DNA of 50,134 bases, from the NCBI GenBank assembly GCA_023404805.1, contig JAEYAL010000106.1, positions 1 through 50,134 on the forward strand. The letters run 5' to 3'. This document shows, piece by piece, positions 24,201 through 31,250 of this stretch. The DNA is from Actinomycetes bacterium (GTDB lineage Bacteria > Actinomycetota > Thermoleophilia > Solirubrobacterales > Solirubrobacteraceae). The stretch's first letter is position 1; each line of letters starts with the position of its first letter. Position numbers and translations under genes: made by a program. The notes under the pieces are model-generated. The model was not told the origin of the DNA. It searched no databases and saw only the letters and a program-made list of their open reading frames with translations.

Positions 24201-25288
24201 GGACGGAGGGCGTGGCCAACATCGCCACGATGGTCGGCCCGGGCCTGCTCGCGCGCTTCCCGCTGGCCGCTGCGAAATGGAACGCCGCGAAGACCGCGCT
24301 CTACACCGGCATCACCACCAAGCTCAGCCAGACGGTGAAGAAGGCGCAAGCCGTCAAGGGCGCCGTGACGGTGCTCACGACGGTGATCAAGCCGGGCCTG
24401 GCGTTCACCGACCAGCACATGTCGCGGATCTTCGGGGTCGGCGCCAGCGAGTCGACCAAGATCGCGCTCTACGCCAAGGCGAAGAAGCTCTCGATCACGA
24501 TCCGCTCCCGCGCCCAGCAGTCGATCGACTTCGTGAAGTCCGGCAAGGCGGTGGTCAAGCCGTATTGGATCAAGACGAAGAACGTCAACGAGCTCGACGT
24601 CGAGTACCTCGGCTACTTCTCCGACGACGTCGGGAAGGTCGTCTGCAAGCGGCCGATCTCCAAGAAGACGCTCGAAAAGAACCTCGCCAGGAACAACGTC
24701 AAGCCCGGCACGCCACTCCACGAAGGCATCGTCAAGCGCTACGAGACGCGCGTGAAGGAGTGGAAGGAGGAGTTCCGCGAGATGGGCAAGTGGGACCACG
24801 AAGGGTCCGTCAAGGGCAAATGGCCGTGGAAGGACAACGGCGTCAACCCGCGCCTGCAGGCCGACGAGACCTCGCGCTACGGCTTCCAGCTCGTGTTCGA
24901 CAAGAAGAAGCAGCAGTACGTGCCGCAGATCAAGGTCGGCAAGACCTGGAAGTTCATCACCGGCGACATCGACATCATCGCCATCACCAAGGCCAACGGC
25001 CGCGCGCTGACGGACGCTGAGCACATCCAGGTGCTCAAAGACCTGCGTCTGCTCATCGGTGCCCAGCACCCGGAGTCCGCCACCTGGATCAAGGACGGCC
25101 GCTTCTGGTTCAAGGCCAAGCGCGACTACCTCACGAACGACGGCGAGTGCTGCCTCGCGCAGTACGGCGCCGACGGCAAGGCCCGCGCGGTCGAGTTCGA
25201 CGAGGCCCTCTCAGATCCAGAGACCTGGACGAAGTCGACGTACCGGATCCGCTGGAAGGGCGCCTACCAGCAGGGCCCTGGCGAATAG
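21224..25288 (+). CDS. Large secreted HAF-repeat / Calx-beta protein with toxin-like C-terminus
   Basis: 1354 residues from ATG at 21224; the signal peptide (RRAVLLISLVLATVAALLPA, cleaved after AQA-A) fixes the start. Residues ~40-445 carry seven HAF-type repeats with AINxxGxVVG cores (AINNRGDVVGNA, DVNEAGVVVGTS, AINENSDIAGSG, GINDSGQVVIS, AINNAGWVIGRA, AINNRGDVVGQS, AINDKGQIVGGG). A Calx-beta domain follows (~460-565, GVDYTAKNGTLTFAPGD), then CARDB/DUF11-like beta domains to ~860. The last ~480 residues change character: helical (DWRRGAAFEL-type segment, pre-toxin-like), Lys-rich, then VKGKWPWKDNG and ITGDIDIIAIT. This resembles a polymorphic-toxin layout and recalls the ExoY/edema-factor cyclase order, but that match is weak. 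No immunity gene is recognised downstream. Confidence 0.75.
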   Translation: MPHLLSPRPLPRRAVLLISLVLATVAALLPARAQAAATWEFTNLSSCSGCTLVGGNTTFTGAYYATAINNRGDVVGNALGAATAPPAGTAGSYQQGFIWRDGKFTLLPFLSPVAATSAPNSSGSYASRTPGSSAADVNEAGVVVGTSSTGLQGRGPSGGTHAVAWRPFTGSGAAPLDLGPYQENDNTGGYHDRCNSNPGGVLACSTTGSAINENSDIAGSGEYHVASSAWPSIPFVIGGGNRPLFKDITDDGFGTTTGTADMVYGIGPSTNTGHSYRVNGINDSGQVVISPDPTLPVNSNSGTSAVFPSHGSMLSATSIPFDAGGSGVFHAINNAGWVIGRANNHGKLWKGGTVVDLPPLPGDIYSSASAINNRGDVVGQSSGKPGDNCLRATLWKADAWNAPIDINTQITAAFHLDEAHAINDKGQIVGGGTAPRDCTSNSGAVFKPYLVTPPALLTIDDVAVDQADSGTATAEFTVKLGRASTDTITVDYATQDGTGNGGAKTGVDYTAKNGTLTFAPGDVEKKIPVTVLASGPAPDKTFTVKLSNPANTSIDDDTGVGTIRNKSPLQVTVKPDQPKVEVEQKRDGPVPVTVKVEVAVKNTGNVPVDHITLPDKLTLGWDGAAPAAGFPITQTEPDELDLGTVAPGQTVTGTYTLVVTADGRFTLDVLALGDGAGQTLRGFGTGKLESDTKLLAFVADMGAQVRSQTRPGMIRSGSPFLVNVTLENRSYFRKIVVDPVYPELTGNAADGHLQQRDVDSTAANPEGSMAEVRPSSYVVLAPGEKKEYVAVIRTSASDAFENEGGGGGTRATVGFGAPRIRQVDDVTRELTDLPADRVALTEGSTSFAVSIDDAAPQTSPFNPYEAAFYVSAGSVWGLWKFTWGTFRGVVWDLPSGIVKGVINLSSATLNAIDRTVELWYAIRDDPVARAQYINAVADKVATAFEQAPETIALAPSNLFIAVSDAVGAKMERLSKEWEAGDWRGAAFELSTSGTEGVANIATMVGPGLLARFPLAAAKWNAAKTALYTGITTKLSQTVKKAQAVKGAVTVLTTVIKPGLAFTDQHMSRIFGVGASESTKIALYAKAKKLSITIRSRAQQSIDFVKSGKAVVKPYWIKTKNVNELDVEYLGYFSDDVGKVVCKRPISKKTLEKNLARNNVKPGTPLHEGIVKRYETRVKEWKEEFREMGKWDHEGSVKGKWPWKDNGVNPRLQADETSRYGFQLVFDKKKQQYVPQIKVGKTWKFITGDIDIIAITKANGRALTDAEHIQVLKDLRLLIGAQHPESATWIKDGRFWFKAKRDYLTNDGECCLAQYGADGKARAVEFDEALSDPETWTKSTYRIRWKGAYQQGPGE

Positions 25289-25305
25289 CGCTCGGGCGCG
25301 CCGCG

Positions 25306-25995
25306 CTAGGCGCCGGCGGCCAGCGCGCCGACGTGCCCGGAGAGCAGGTCGACCGAGATCTCCAGCGCGCGCAGCGCCACCGCCGGCTCCACCGCGAAGC
25401 CGTCGACGCGCACGAGCATGCTCGCGATCCCCGTCCAGCTGGCGAGGAGGTGCGTGACGACGAGTTCAGCCGACACGCCGCCGTCGAGCAGGCCGCCATC
25501 CTCGGCGAGCTGGGCTGCCGCCCCGCGGGACCGCTGGCCGATCGCTTCCCAGACTTCCTCGCAGCCGGGCTCGTTGACCGGGTCGGCGAGTGCGACGACC
25601 CACAGGCGGTACGCCACCGGATCGTCGAGGACCTGCCGCAGAAACGCCTCGTTGGCTGCGGCGAGCACGTCGCCCGGGGCGAGCACGCGGCCGAGGCCGG
25701 CGAGCTCGTCGGCCAGCACGCCGAGCGCGTCGTAGACGTACCAGAGCGCCAGCGCGCGCTTGCTCCCGAAGTGCAGGTAGACCGACCCGACCGACACGTC
25801 GGCGGCGCGGGCGATCGCCCCGACCGTCGTGTTGAAATAGCCCGACTCGGCGAACTCGCTGCGCGCCGCGCCGAGGATGCGCTCGCGGGTGCGGTCGATG
25901 CGTCCATCGCCATTGTCGACCCGCAGGCGGCTCGGGCCCGCCGCAGCCGTCGGAGCAGGGCGGGGGGCAGAAATCAGGGACAGGAAATCAGCCAT
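25306..25995 (-). CDS. TetR-family transcriptional regulator
   Basis: 229 residues. Helix-turn-helix at ~37-80: RTRERILGAARSEFAESGYF, then TTVGAIARAADVSVGSVYLHFGSK, the typical recognition helix and Y-x-H-F ending. The C-terminal ligand domain is all-helical and Leu/Ala-rich, and its inducer cannot be read. It is divergent from the double GGDEF gene, with a 106-bp shared region containing an AT-rich palindrome; autoregulation and control of the GGDEF gene are plausible. The ~30-residue Pro/Ala-rich N-terminal lead is unusual, but the leaderless promoter (TATAAA 8 nt upstream) supports this ATG. Confidence 0.9.
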   Translation of the reverse strand: MADFLSLISAPRPAPTAAAGPSRLRVDNGDGRIDRTRERILGAARSEFAESGYFNTTVGAIARAADVSVGSVYLHFGSKRALALWYVYDALGVLADELAGLGRVLAPGDVLAAANEAFLRQVLDDPVAYRLWVVALADPVNEPGCEEVWEAIGQRSRGAAAQLAEDGGLLDGGVSAELVVTHLLASWTGIASMLVRVDGFAVEPAVALRALEISVDLLSGHVGALAAGA

Positions 25996-26003
25996 CGAGA
26001 AGT

Positions 26004-26042
26004 TTTATACCCGACTTCAAGAGTTTGGCGAAAGAATTTCTT
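26004..26042 (-). promoter_or_regulatory. TetR promoter with operator-like palindrome
   Basis: Minus-strand TATAAA (26004-26009) lies 8 nt before the TetR ATG. AAGAATTTCTT (26032-26042), an 11-bp odd palindrome, lies about where a -35 would be. A further hairpin, CCGTCC...GGACGG, is at 26048-26070. This AT-rich patch stands out from its surroundings. Confidence 0.45.
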
Positions 26043-26101
26043 GAGACCCGTCCAAAACTTTTGCGGACGGGCAGCCCGGCGCGGTACGCTGCAGAGCCCC
26101 G

Positions 26102-28162
26102 ATGAACCAGTCAACTCCGCGGGTATCCCGCCAGAGCCTGGCCAGGCATCCCGGCATTTGGCTGGCGCAAGCGATGTCGCTCGCGCTCGTCGCGCCGCCG
26201 ACCGCGCTCCTCGCCCTCGACGCGGACTCGTCCGCCATGCTCGCGCTGGCCGGCGCGCTGGTCGTCTGCTCGCTGCCGTTCTTCCTCACCCGGCCCCCGC
26301 GCGCTGGCACGTGGGGCAGCCACCTCGCGCTGGCGTGCGTCTACGTCCTCATCGGCGCGAGCGAGATCGTGATGGGCGAGGAGTGGGTGGTGCCGCTCGG
26401 CGCCGCGATGTTCATCGCTACGCTGACCGTGATCCGGGCGGCCACGCCGCGGCAGATCGCCGCGCACCTGGTCGCCGCGGGGATCTGCCTGATCGGCCCG
26501 TCGTTCTGGGTCGCCGACGACGTGGCCGGGGTGCTGACCGTCGTGGGCGTCGTCGCGAGCGTGGCGACGCTGACGGGGTGCGCCTACTCGCTGCTGCGCG
26601 TCGCCGAAGGCCAGGGCGACAAGCTCCAGGACCTGCTGCGCGTCGACCCGCTGACCGGCGCTGGCAACCAGCGGCTGCTCAACGAGCGCCTCGAAGCCGA
26701 GATCGAGGTCCACGCCCGCAACCGCCAGCCGTTCTCGATCGTCGCCGCCGACCTCTCGGACTTCACCGGCATCAACGAGCGGATCGGGCGGGAGCGGGGC
26801 GACCTGCTGCTCACCACTGCCGCCCGGCTCGCGCGCACGCTCTCGGAGCCGCAGGACACGGTGACGCGGCCCGTCGACGACGAGCTCTGGATCGTCCTGC
26901 CCGGAGCCGACGCGCTCGCAGCGACGCAGGCCGCAAGCCGGCTCGCCGACGGCCTGGCGAGCGTCGCGACCGGCGACGAGGTCGAGCCCGTGCTGTCGGC
27001 CGCGTTCGGCATCGCGACCTACCCGCGCGACGGGCTCGACGCCGGCCGGCTGCTCGACATCGCGCACCAGCGGCTCGCCGACGACCAGCAGCGCACCCCG
27101 GCGGCCCACACCTCCGACGACGAAGAGCCCGCCTTCCCGGAAGCGGGCGACACGAGCGACGACGTATCGGTGCGAGGCCTGCAGCGCGCCGATCTGGCGA
27201 TCCACCCGTGGCTCTGGAAGTACACGCAGGCCACCTACGCCGCGATCTTCGCGCTCGCAGCAGTCACCGTCGCCGCCAGCTCCGACAGCGGCCCAGGGGA
27301 GTTCACGCTGCTTGGCCTGTTCGGCGCGGTGGCGCTCGCCATCCTGCTCCGCCGGCACCCGCCCGCCGCGAACTCCTTCGCGGGCGATGCCCTGTTGGCC
27401 AGCTCCTACGGCGCGATCGCCGTCGCGTTCTGGCTGCTCGATGCCGCCAACCCCGTCACCCTCACGGGCGCGGTGTTCATCGCGCCGTTCCTCGCGGTCC
27501 GCACGACGTCGCGCCACCAGCTCGGGTCGCACCTGGCCGCCGCAAGCGTCCTGCTGGGGCTCGCGGCGCTCGCGCTCTGGCTCGGGGGCGGCGACGTCCG
27601 CGGCCAGCTGCTCCTGCTCGCGCTGGTCACGCCGGCGATGTGGTCGCTCGGGATCTCGTGCATGCTCGCGCTGGAGCTGGCCGAGGCGCAGGGGCGGCGC
27701 CTGGAGAAGCTGGTCGAGATCGACCACGTCACAGGTGTCGGCAACCGGCTGATGCTCGAGCGCGTCCTGCACGAGCAGGCCGACCAGGCTGTCGCGGCCA
27801 GCGGCACGCTGTCGGTCGTCGTGATCGAGCTGGTCGAGACGTTCGAGAACAGCCGCCGCACGAGCGAGGCGCTCCTCCGCGATGCCGCGCAGGCCCTCCA
27901 GACGGCGCTCGGGCCAGGCGACACCCTCACGCGCCGGCGGGGCCACGAGTTCGCGATCGTCCTCCCGGGGGCTGGGCCGCGCGAAGCCGACCACGCCACC
28001 AGCGCTGCTTTCACCGCGCTCGGCGGCCTCGCCCACCGCGTGGAATGCCTCTATGCCGCAGCCACGTTGCCGGACGACGCCGGATCAGCCGACGAGCTGC
28101 TGCGGCTCGCGGATGCCCGCTTGGCTAACGGCGGGCACCCGGTGCCGGTGCGGCAGCACTGA
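26102..28162 (+). CDS. Membrane protein with two degenerate GGDEF domains
   Basis: 686 residues formed by an internal duplication: membrane helices (~20-165), GGDEF-like domain (~178-330), acidic linker (~335-355), membrane helices again (~372-525), second GGDEF-like domain (~537-680). The family start motif survives in both halves (DPLTGAGNQRLLNERL at 182, DHVTGVGNRLMLERVL at 541). The active-site GGDEF is replaced by VDDEL (258-262) in the first and by RGHEF (613-617) in the second. Neither should synthesise c-di-GMP, so a binding, scaffold or sensing role is likelier (inference). It is divergent from a TetR gene and converges on another, overlapping its 3' end by 38 bp. Confidence 0.85.
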   Translation: MNQSTPRVSRQSLARHPGIWLAQAMSLALVAPPTALLALDADSSAMLALAGALVVCSLPFFLTRPPRAGTWGSHLALACVYVLIGASEIVMGEEWVVPLGAAMFIATLTVIRAATPRQIAAHLVAAGICLIGPSFWVADDVAGVLTVVGVVASVATLTGCAYSLLRVAEGQGDKLQDLLRVDPLTGAGNQRLLNERLEAEIEVHARNRQPFSIVAADLSDFTGINERIGRERGDLLLTTAARLARTLSEPQDTVTRPVDDELWIVLPGADALAATQAASRLADGLASVATGDEVEPVLSAAFGIATYPRDGLDAGRLLDIAHQRLADDQQRTPAAHTSDDEEPAFPEAGDTSDDVSVRGLQRADLAIHPWLWKYTQATYAAIFALAAVTVAASSDSGPGEFTLLGLFGAVALAILLRRHPPAANSFAGDALLASSYGAIAVAFWLLDAANPVTLTGAVFIAPFLAVRTTSRHQLGSHLAAASVLLGLAALALWLGGGDVRGQLLLLALVTPAMWSLGISCMLALELAEAQGRRLEKLVEIDHVTGVGNRLMLERVLHEQADQAVAASGTLSVVVIELVETFENSRRTSEALLRDAAQALQTALGPGDTLTRRRGHEFAIVLPGAGPREADHATSAAFTALGGLAHRVECLYAAATLPDDAGSADELLRLADARLANGGHPVPVRQH

Positions 28163-28841
28163 GGCCGTCGACCAGCGTCTGCCGGGCGAGGTCGAGCGTC
28201 CGCTCGGCCGCTTCGGGATCCAGGCGCAACCCGTCGGTCCGCGCGACCAGTCCGGCCAGGCCGCTGCACGTGGCCCAGATCAGCGTGATCGTCTCGGGCG
28301 GCGGGGCGTCGGGCAGTTCGCCGCCGTCGACGGCGGCCTGCAGGTCGGCGCGCGCCCGCGTGAGGAACGTCTGCACCCGTGCGGCTGCGTCGCGCCGCTC
28401 GGTCCCGGCCTCGTCGGTGCCGCCGCCGAGGCCCGCGTCTTGCGACAGCAGCTGGAACGCCAGCGGCTGCTCAACCGCGAACCTCAAGTAGACCTCGAAC
28501 CCTGCGAAGAGCCGGCCCAGCGCCGTGGGGCGGTCGCGGGTCTCCAGGAGCTGGGCTTCAGCGACGTCGAGCGCCTCGTGCACCGTCGCCGCTGCGACGC
28601 CGTCTTTGCCGCCGAAGTGGAAGTAGACCGTGCCCGCCGACGTGCCAGCGGCCTGCGCGATCTCCTCGACCGTCGTGCCGTGGACGCCGTGCCGTGCGAA
28701 CAGCTCAGCCGCCGCGGCTGTGATCGTCGCGCGGGTCCGCGCGCGCCGGCGGTCGGGCTTGCGCGAGCGCGCAGGCTCGCCGGCCGTGGCGCCGACCGGA
28801 GCGGTTTCGCCGACCGCGCTCTCTGGCTCACGCGTCTTCAC
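28125..28841 (-). CDS. TetR-family transcriptional regulator
   Basis: 238 residues from GTG at 28841; the open frame extends to 28916 but the TACGAT box 7 nt before this GTG supports it. HTH: RTRATITAAAAELFARHGVHGTTVEEIAQAAGTSAGTVYFHFGGKDG (written here as a region, ~34-80). A Pro/Arg-rich lead precedes it. The effector domain is helical with no known ligand signature. Its 3' end overlaps the convergent double-GGDEF gene by 38 bp. An inverted repeat ACCGG-N7-CCGGT overlaps its own promoter, suggesting autorepression. Confidence 0.88.
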   Translation of the reverse strand: MKTREPESAVGETAPVGATAGEPARSRKPDRRRARTRATITAAAAELFARHGVHGTTVEEIAQAAGTSAGTVYFHFGGKDGVAAATVHEALDVAEAQLLETRDRPTALGRLFAGFEVYLRFAVEQPLAFQLLSQDAGLGGGTDEAGTERRDAAARVQTFLTRARADLQAAVDGGELPDAPPPETITLIWATCSGLAGLVARTDGLRLDPEAAERTLDLARQTLVDGLSAAAPAPGARR

Positions 28842-28848
28842 TCGCCGG

Positions 28849-28870
28849 ATCGTACCGGCATAAAACCGGT
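28849..28870 (-). promoter_or_regulatory. TetR promoter with inverted-repeat operator candidate
   Basis: Minus-strand TACGAT (28849-28854) lies 7 nt before the GTG at 28841. The ACCGG...CCGGT inverted repeat (28854-28870, 7-nt centre CATAAAA) overlaps its upstream edge, where a bound repressor would block polymerase. Confidence 0.45.
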
Positions 28871-28974
28871 GAACCCAGCGAATTCGGCGAAGATCGGCCG
28901 TATCCCCAGCAACCAACGGGGCAACTGCCGCCGACGGCTCCTGAAGCCGGCTTCAATTCCTTGGCACGACCGGC

Positions 28975-29502
28975 CTACCAGCGCAGCATCGGCAGCGGGT
29001 GGCGCGGGTCCTTGCGGACCTGCACGAGCGTGAAGTGCACGAGGCGCTTCTGGAAGCCGCAGACCGGGTGCTGCGCTCTGAGCTGGCGGTAGGCGCCGCG
29101 GGGCACGCCGGGCCCGACGAGCCCGAATGACAGGTCGCAGAGGTCGGCCCGGCGGAACGCCTCGGCGAGCGGGTCTCCCTTGATAGGCCGCAGCTTGTGG
29201 TGCTGCATGATCAGCGCGCTGACCTCCGGGATCCACGCCTCCAGGCCCTGCGCGCGGAGGTAGTCGGCGGCGTGGTCGCGCGACGGATCGAGGTAGTCGA
29301 AGGTGTCGTCGAGCCAGATGGCGATGTCGTGGAACACCGCCGCGACCGCGGCCTGATCGAGCTGCTCCTCGGTCGCGGCCGGCAGCTGCGCGCGGACGAT
29401 CCCGAACATCCGCCGGACGTGGTTGCCATAGGCGTCGGCGTCGCGGCCGAGCTGCGGCGCGAAGTCGGCGAGGAGGCCCTCCAGCCGCTCGTCGGCGCTC
29501 AT
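28975..29502 (-). CDS. HD-domain phosphohydrolase-like protein
   Basis: 175 residues from ATG at 29502, overlapping the cupin stop as ATGA. HD-type metal ligands: H in YGNHVRRMF (~27), HD in AVFHDIAIWLDDTFDYLD (~55), H in HAADYL (~74), and a histidine pair in LIMQHHKLRPI (~98). The order H...HD...H...H...D is that of the HD superfamily. Substrate unknown; cytosolic. Co-transcribed with a cupin protein upstream. A C-terminal basic segment (LVQVRKDPRHPLPMLRW) ends the protein. Confidence 0.75.
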   Translation of the reverse strand: MSADERLEGLLADFAPQLGRDADAYGNHVRRMFGIVRAQLPAATEEQLDQAAVAAVFHDIAIWLDDTFDYLDPSRDHAADYLRAQGLEAWIPEVSALIMQHHKLRPIKGDPLAEAFRRADLCDLSFGLVGPGVPRGAYRQLRAQHPVCGFQKRLVHFTLVQVRKDPRHPLPMLRW

Positions 29503-29987
29503 GCGCCGGCCTCGCCGAAGTAGTAGTCGACGGCGGCAGACCGCGGGAAGTTGCCGCGTGCCGCAGGCGACCGCTCGTCGGTGAAGACGCCGACCTTGTC
29601 GGAATCCGGGTAGACGCAGACCGCTGGCGTGCAGTTCTGCGAGTACATCAGCACGCGGACCGTCTCGCTCGTGTCGTTGCGGATCGCGTGGGCGCCGTCC
29701 TCGCCCGTCGGGAAGAACACGCAGTCCAGCGGTTCCAGGCGGTGCTCGCCGTCCGGGTCGCGCAGCGTCGGCTCGCCAGACAGCACGAGCAGCCACTCCT
29801 CCTCCCCCACCTCGTAGTGGTACGGGCAGATCGACTGCCCGGGCGGGATCTCGTAAAACGAGCTGCCGGTGGCCTGGGCCCCGAGCTGCGGCCCGAACCG
29901 GAACATCCCCGCGCGGAAGCCCTCGGGCTCGTCGGCGTCGTAGGTGAACTCAGGGTCAGCGAGATTGACGCGGCGCATGGGCGCCAT
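29499..29987 (-). CDS. Cupin-domain protein
   Basis: 162 residues (159 if ATG at 29978 is used). A single cupin barrel: PPGQSICPYHYEVGEEEWLLVLSGE covers the first cupin motif (G-x5-H-x-H-x3-E type, here with Y in one His position: PYHYEVGEEE), and FPTGEDGAHAIRNDTSE the second (G-x5-P-x-G-x2-H). The metal ligands would be the His of YHYE, the Glu and the H of GAHAI. It may act as a small isomerase, epimerase or sensor. Coupled by a 4-nt overlap to the HD gene, so the two probably act in one pathway. Confidence 0.85.
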   Translation of the reverse strand: MAPMRRVNLADPEFTYDADEPEGFRAGMFRFGPQLGAQATGSSFYEIPPGQSICPYHYEVGEEEWLLVLSGEPTLRDPDGEHRLEPLDCVFFPTGEDGAHAIRNDTSETVRVLMYSQNCTPAVCVYPDSDKVGVFTDERSPAARGNFPRSAAVDYYFGEAGA

Positions 29988-30045
29988 GCTGGCAGCCGAA
30001 CCGGGCCATGCCTAGGCTGTCCGCCACGCCGGATGGGCGGCGCGC

Positions 30046-30846
30046 TCAGCCCGCCGAGCGCGCCTCTTTGAGCGCGGCGGCCCTGCCCTGCTCGCGCAGG
30101 CCGTAGTAGAGCGTCTTGATCTCGTCGAAGATCTGGTCGGCGGCGGCCTGCGCCTGCTCGCGCGTCGGCTCCTCGATCTGCTCGAAGCGGATCGGCTTGC
30201 CGTACTTGACGGTGACCTTCGGGAACTGGCCGCGCTTCCAGTTGCGCGACTGGGCCGAGCCGAGGATCGCCGTCGGGACCACTGGGGCGCCGGTCTCCAG
30301 CGCGATCTGCCCGATGCCGCGCTTGGCGGTCTCTTGGAGCTCGTCGGTGCGGGAGCGGCCGCCCTCGCAGTACATGACGAGCGTGCCGCCGCGGGCGAGG
30401 ATCAGCTTCGAGGTCTCGATGGCGCGCGGGTCGCGCTGCCCACGGCGCACCGGGAAGGTGCCGCCGATCCGGTAGACCTCCTGGATCCCCTTCACGAAGA
30501 GCTGGCTCTTGGCCATGAACTGGACCTTGCGCCGCAGCGAGGCGCCGGCGTAGAAGTGGTCGATGTGCGAGAAGTGGTTCGGCGCGATGATCACGGCGCC
30601 GCTCTCGGGCACGTGCTGCACGTCGATCGCGCGGATGCGGTTGAAGGTGCGGGCGTAGACGACGCTGATGATGCGCACGGCGGTGTGGGTCCAGCCGGGC
30701 TTCTTCGTGTTCGTGTGCTTGTAGAAGCGGTCGAAGTACTCCGACGGGCGCGGGTCTTTGTAGACCTGCTCCTTCAGCGCGACGTCGCCACCCTTGGGCG
30801 CGCCGCCAGGCGTCGGTGCATTGCCAGCTTCGGGGGTCCCAGCCAC
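30046..30846 (-). CDS. plsC: 1-acyl-sn-glycerol-3-phosphate acyltransferase (PlsC family)
   Basis: 266 residues from GTG at 30846. Catalytic NHX4D motif: NHFSHID (N90-D96, with H91 and D96). EGGRSR at 161-166 corresponds to the EGTRS substrate-phosphate motif. A third block, APVVPTAILGS, follows. The N-terminal ~55 residues are Gly/Ala/Pro-rich and then amphipathic. It adds the second acyl chain to lysophosphatidate at the membrane. Specificity is not certain, so the symbol is a family-level call. TAGGCT lies 7 nt before the GTG. Confidence 0.9.
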   Translation of the reverse strand: MAGTPEAGNAPTPGGAPKGGDVALKEQVYKDPRPSEYFDRFYKHTNTKKPGWTHTAVRIISVVYARTFNRIRAIDVQHVPESGAVIIAPNHFSHIDHFYAGASLRRKVQFMAKSQLFVKGIQEVYRIGGTFPVRRGQRDPRAIETSKLILARGGTLVMYCEGGRSRTDELQETAKRGIGQIALETGAPVVPTAILGSAQSRNWKRGQFPKVTVKYGKPIRFEQIEEPTREQAQAAADQIFDEIKTLYYGLREQGRAAALKEARSAG

Positions 30847-30853
30847 GCGGCCG

Positions 30854-30859
30854 AGCCTA
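30854..30859 (-). promoter_or_regulatory. Candidate -10 box of plsC
   Basis: Minus-strand TAGGCT lies 7 nt before the GTG at 30846: the leaderless pattern. Confidence 0.45.
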
Positions 30860-31236
30860 CCGCGCCGGCTTGATCGCCCGCTCCGCGGCAGCCTTTAGCG
30901 CCTCCGCGTGAAACGTGTGCAATCCCACGTGCTCGGACGCTGAAACGTCGAACAGATGCTGAATCTGCGCGGCGTCCGGCAGGCGCCGCGGCGGCTCGGC
31001 GGGAAGTCCACCGTCGAGGCGCCGGATCTCCGCCGGCGCCTCACTCCCAAAGTTCCCGCACGCACCACCCGCTCGAACCCCAGCTAGAAGGAGCCCCACA
31101 TGCCGATGCGCCGCACCCGCTAATCCCCTCGCAAGCCACCCGCAGCGACCCTGCCCAGAGTTCTGGCGTCCGCATCGGTTCACCCGCGTGTGAACGGCCA
31201 TGCAACCCGGACTCGTCGCCCGCGGCTACGGCTCCG
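30860..31236. other. Gap with no convincing gene
   Basis: About 375 bp between divergent plsC and the crotonase. The minus strand is open (30857-31201) and its last ~35 codons read like a helix (SEHVGLHTFHAEALKAAAE), but there is no start signal and it would overlap the plsC promoter. On the plus strand AAGGAG precedes an ATG at 31100 that opens only seven codons (MPMRRTR). Neither is called. Confidence 0.4.
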
Positions 31237-31242
31237 TAGTCT
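31237..31242 (+). promoter_or_regulatory. Candidate -10 box of the crotonase gene
   Basis: TAGTCT lies 8 nt before the ATG at 31251, supporting that start over the upstream ATG at 31200. Confidence 0.45.
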
Positions 31243-31250
31243 TGCGCCCC

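Noticed and set aside
21572..25069. Long minus-strand open frame (1165 codons) across the HAF/Calx-beta gene
   Set aside because: Composition of a shadow frame (Arg/Asp/Val/His runs) with no domain; the plus strand carries clear HAF and Calx-beta repeats.
31100..31123. Seven-codon ORF (MPMRRTR) with AAGGAG upstream
   Set aside because: Too short to support without translation data; it may be chance.
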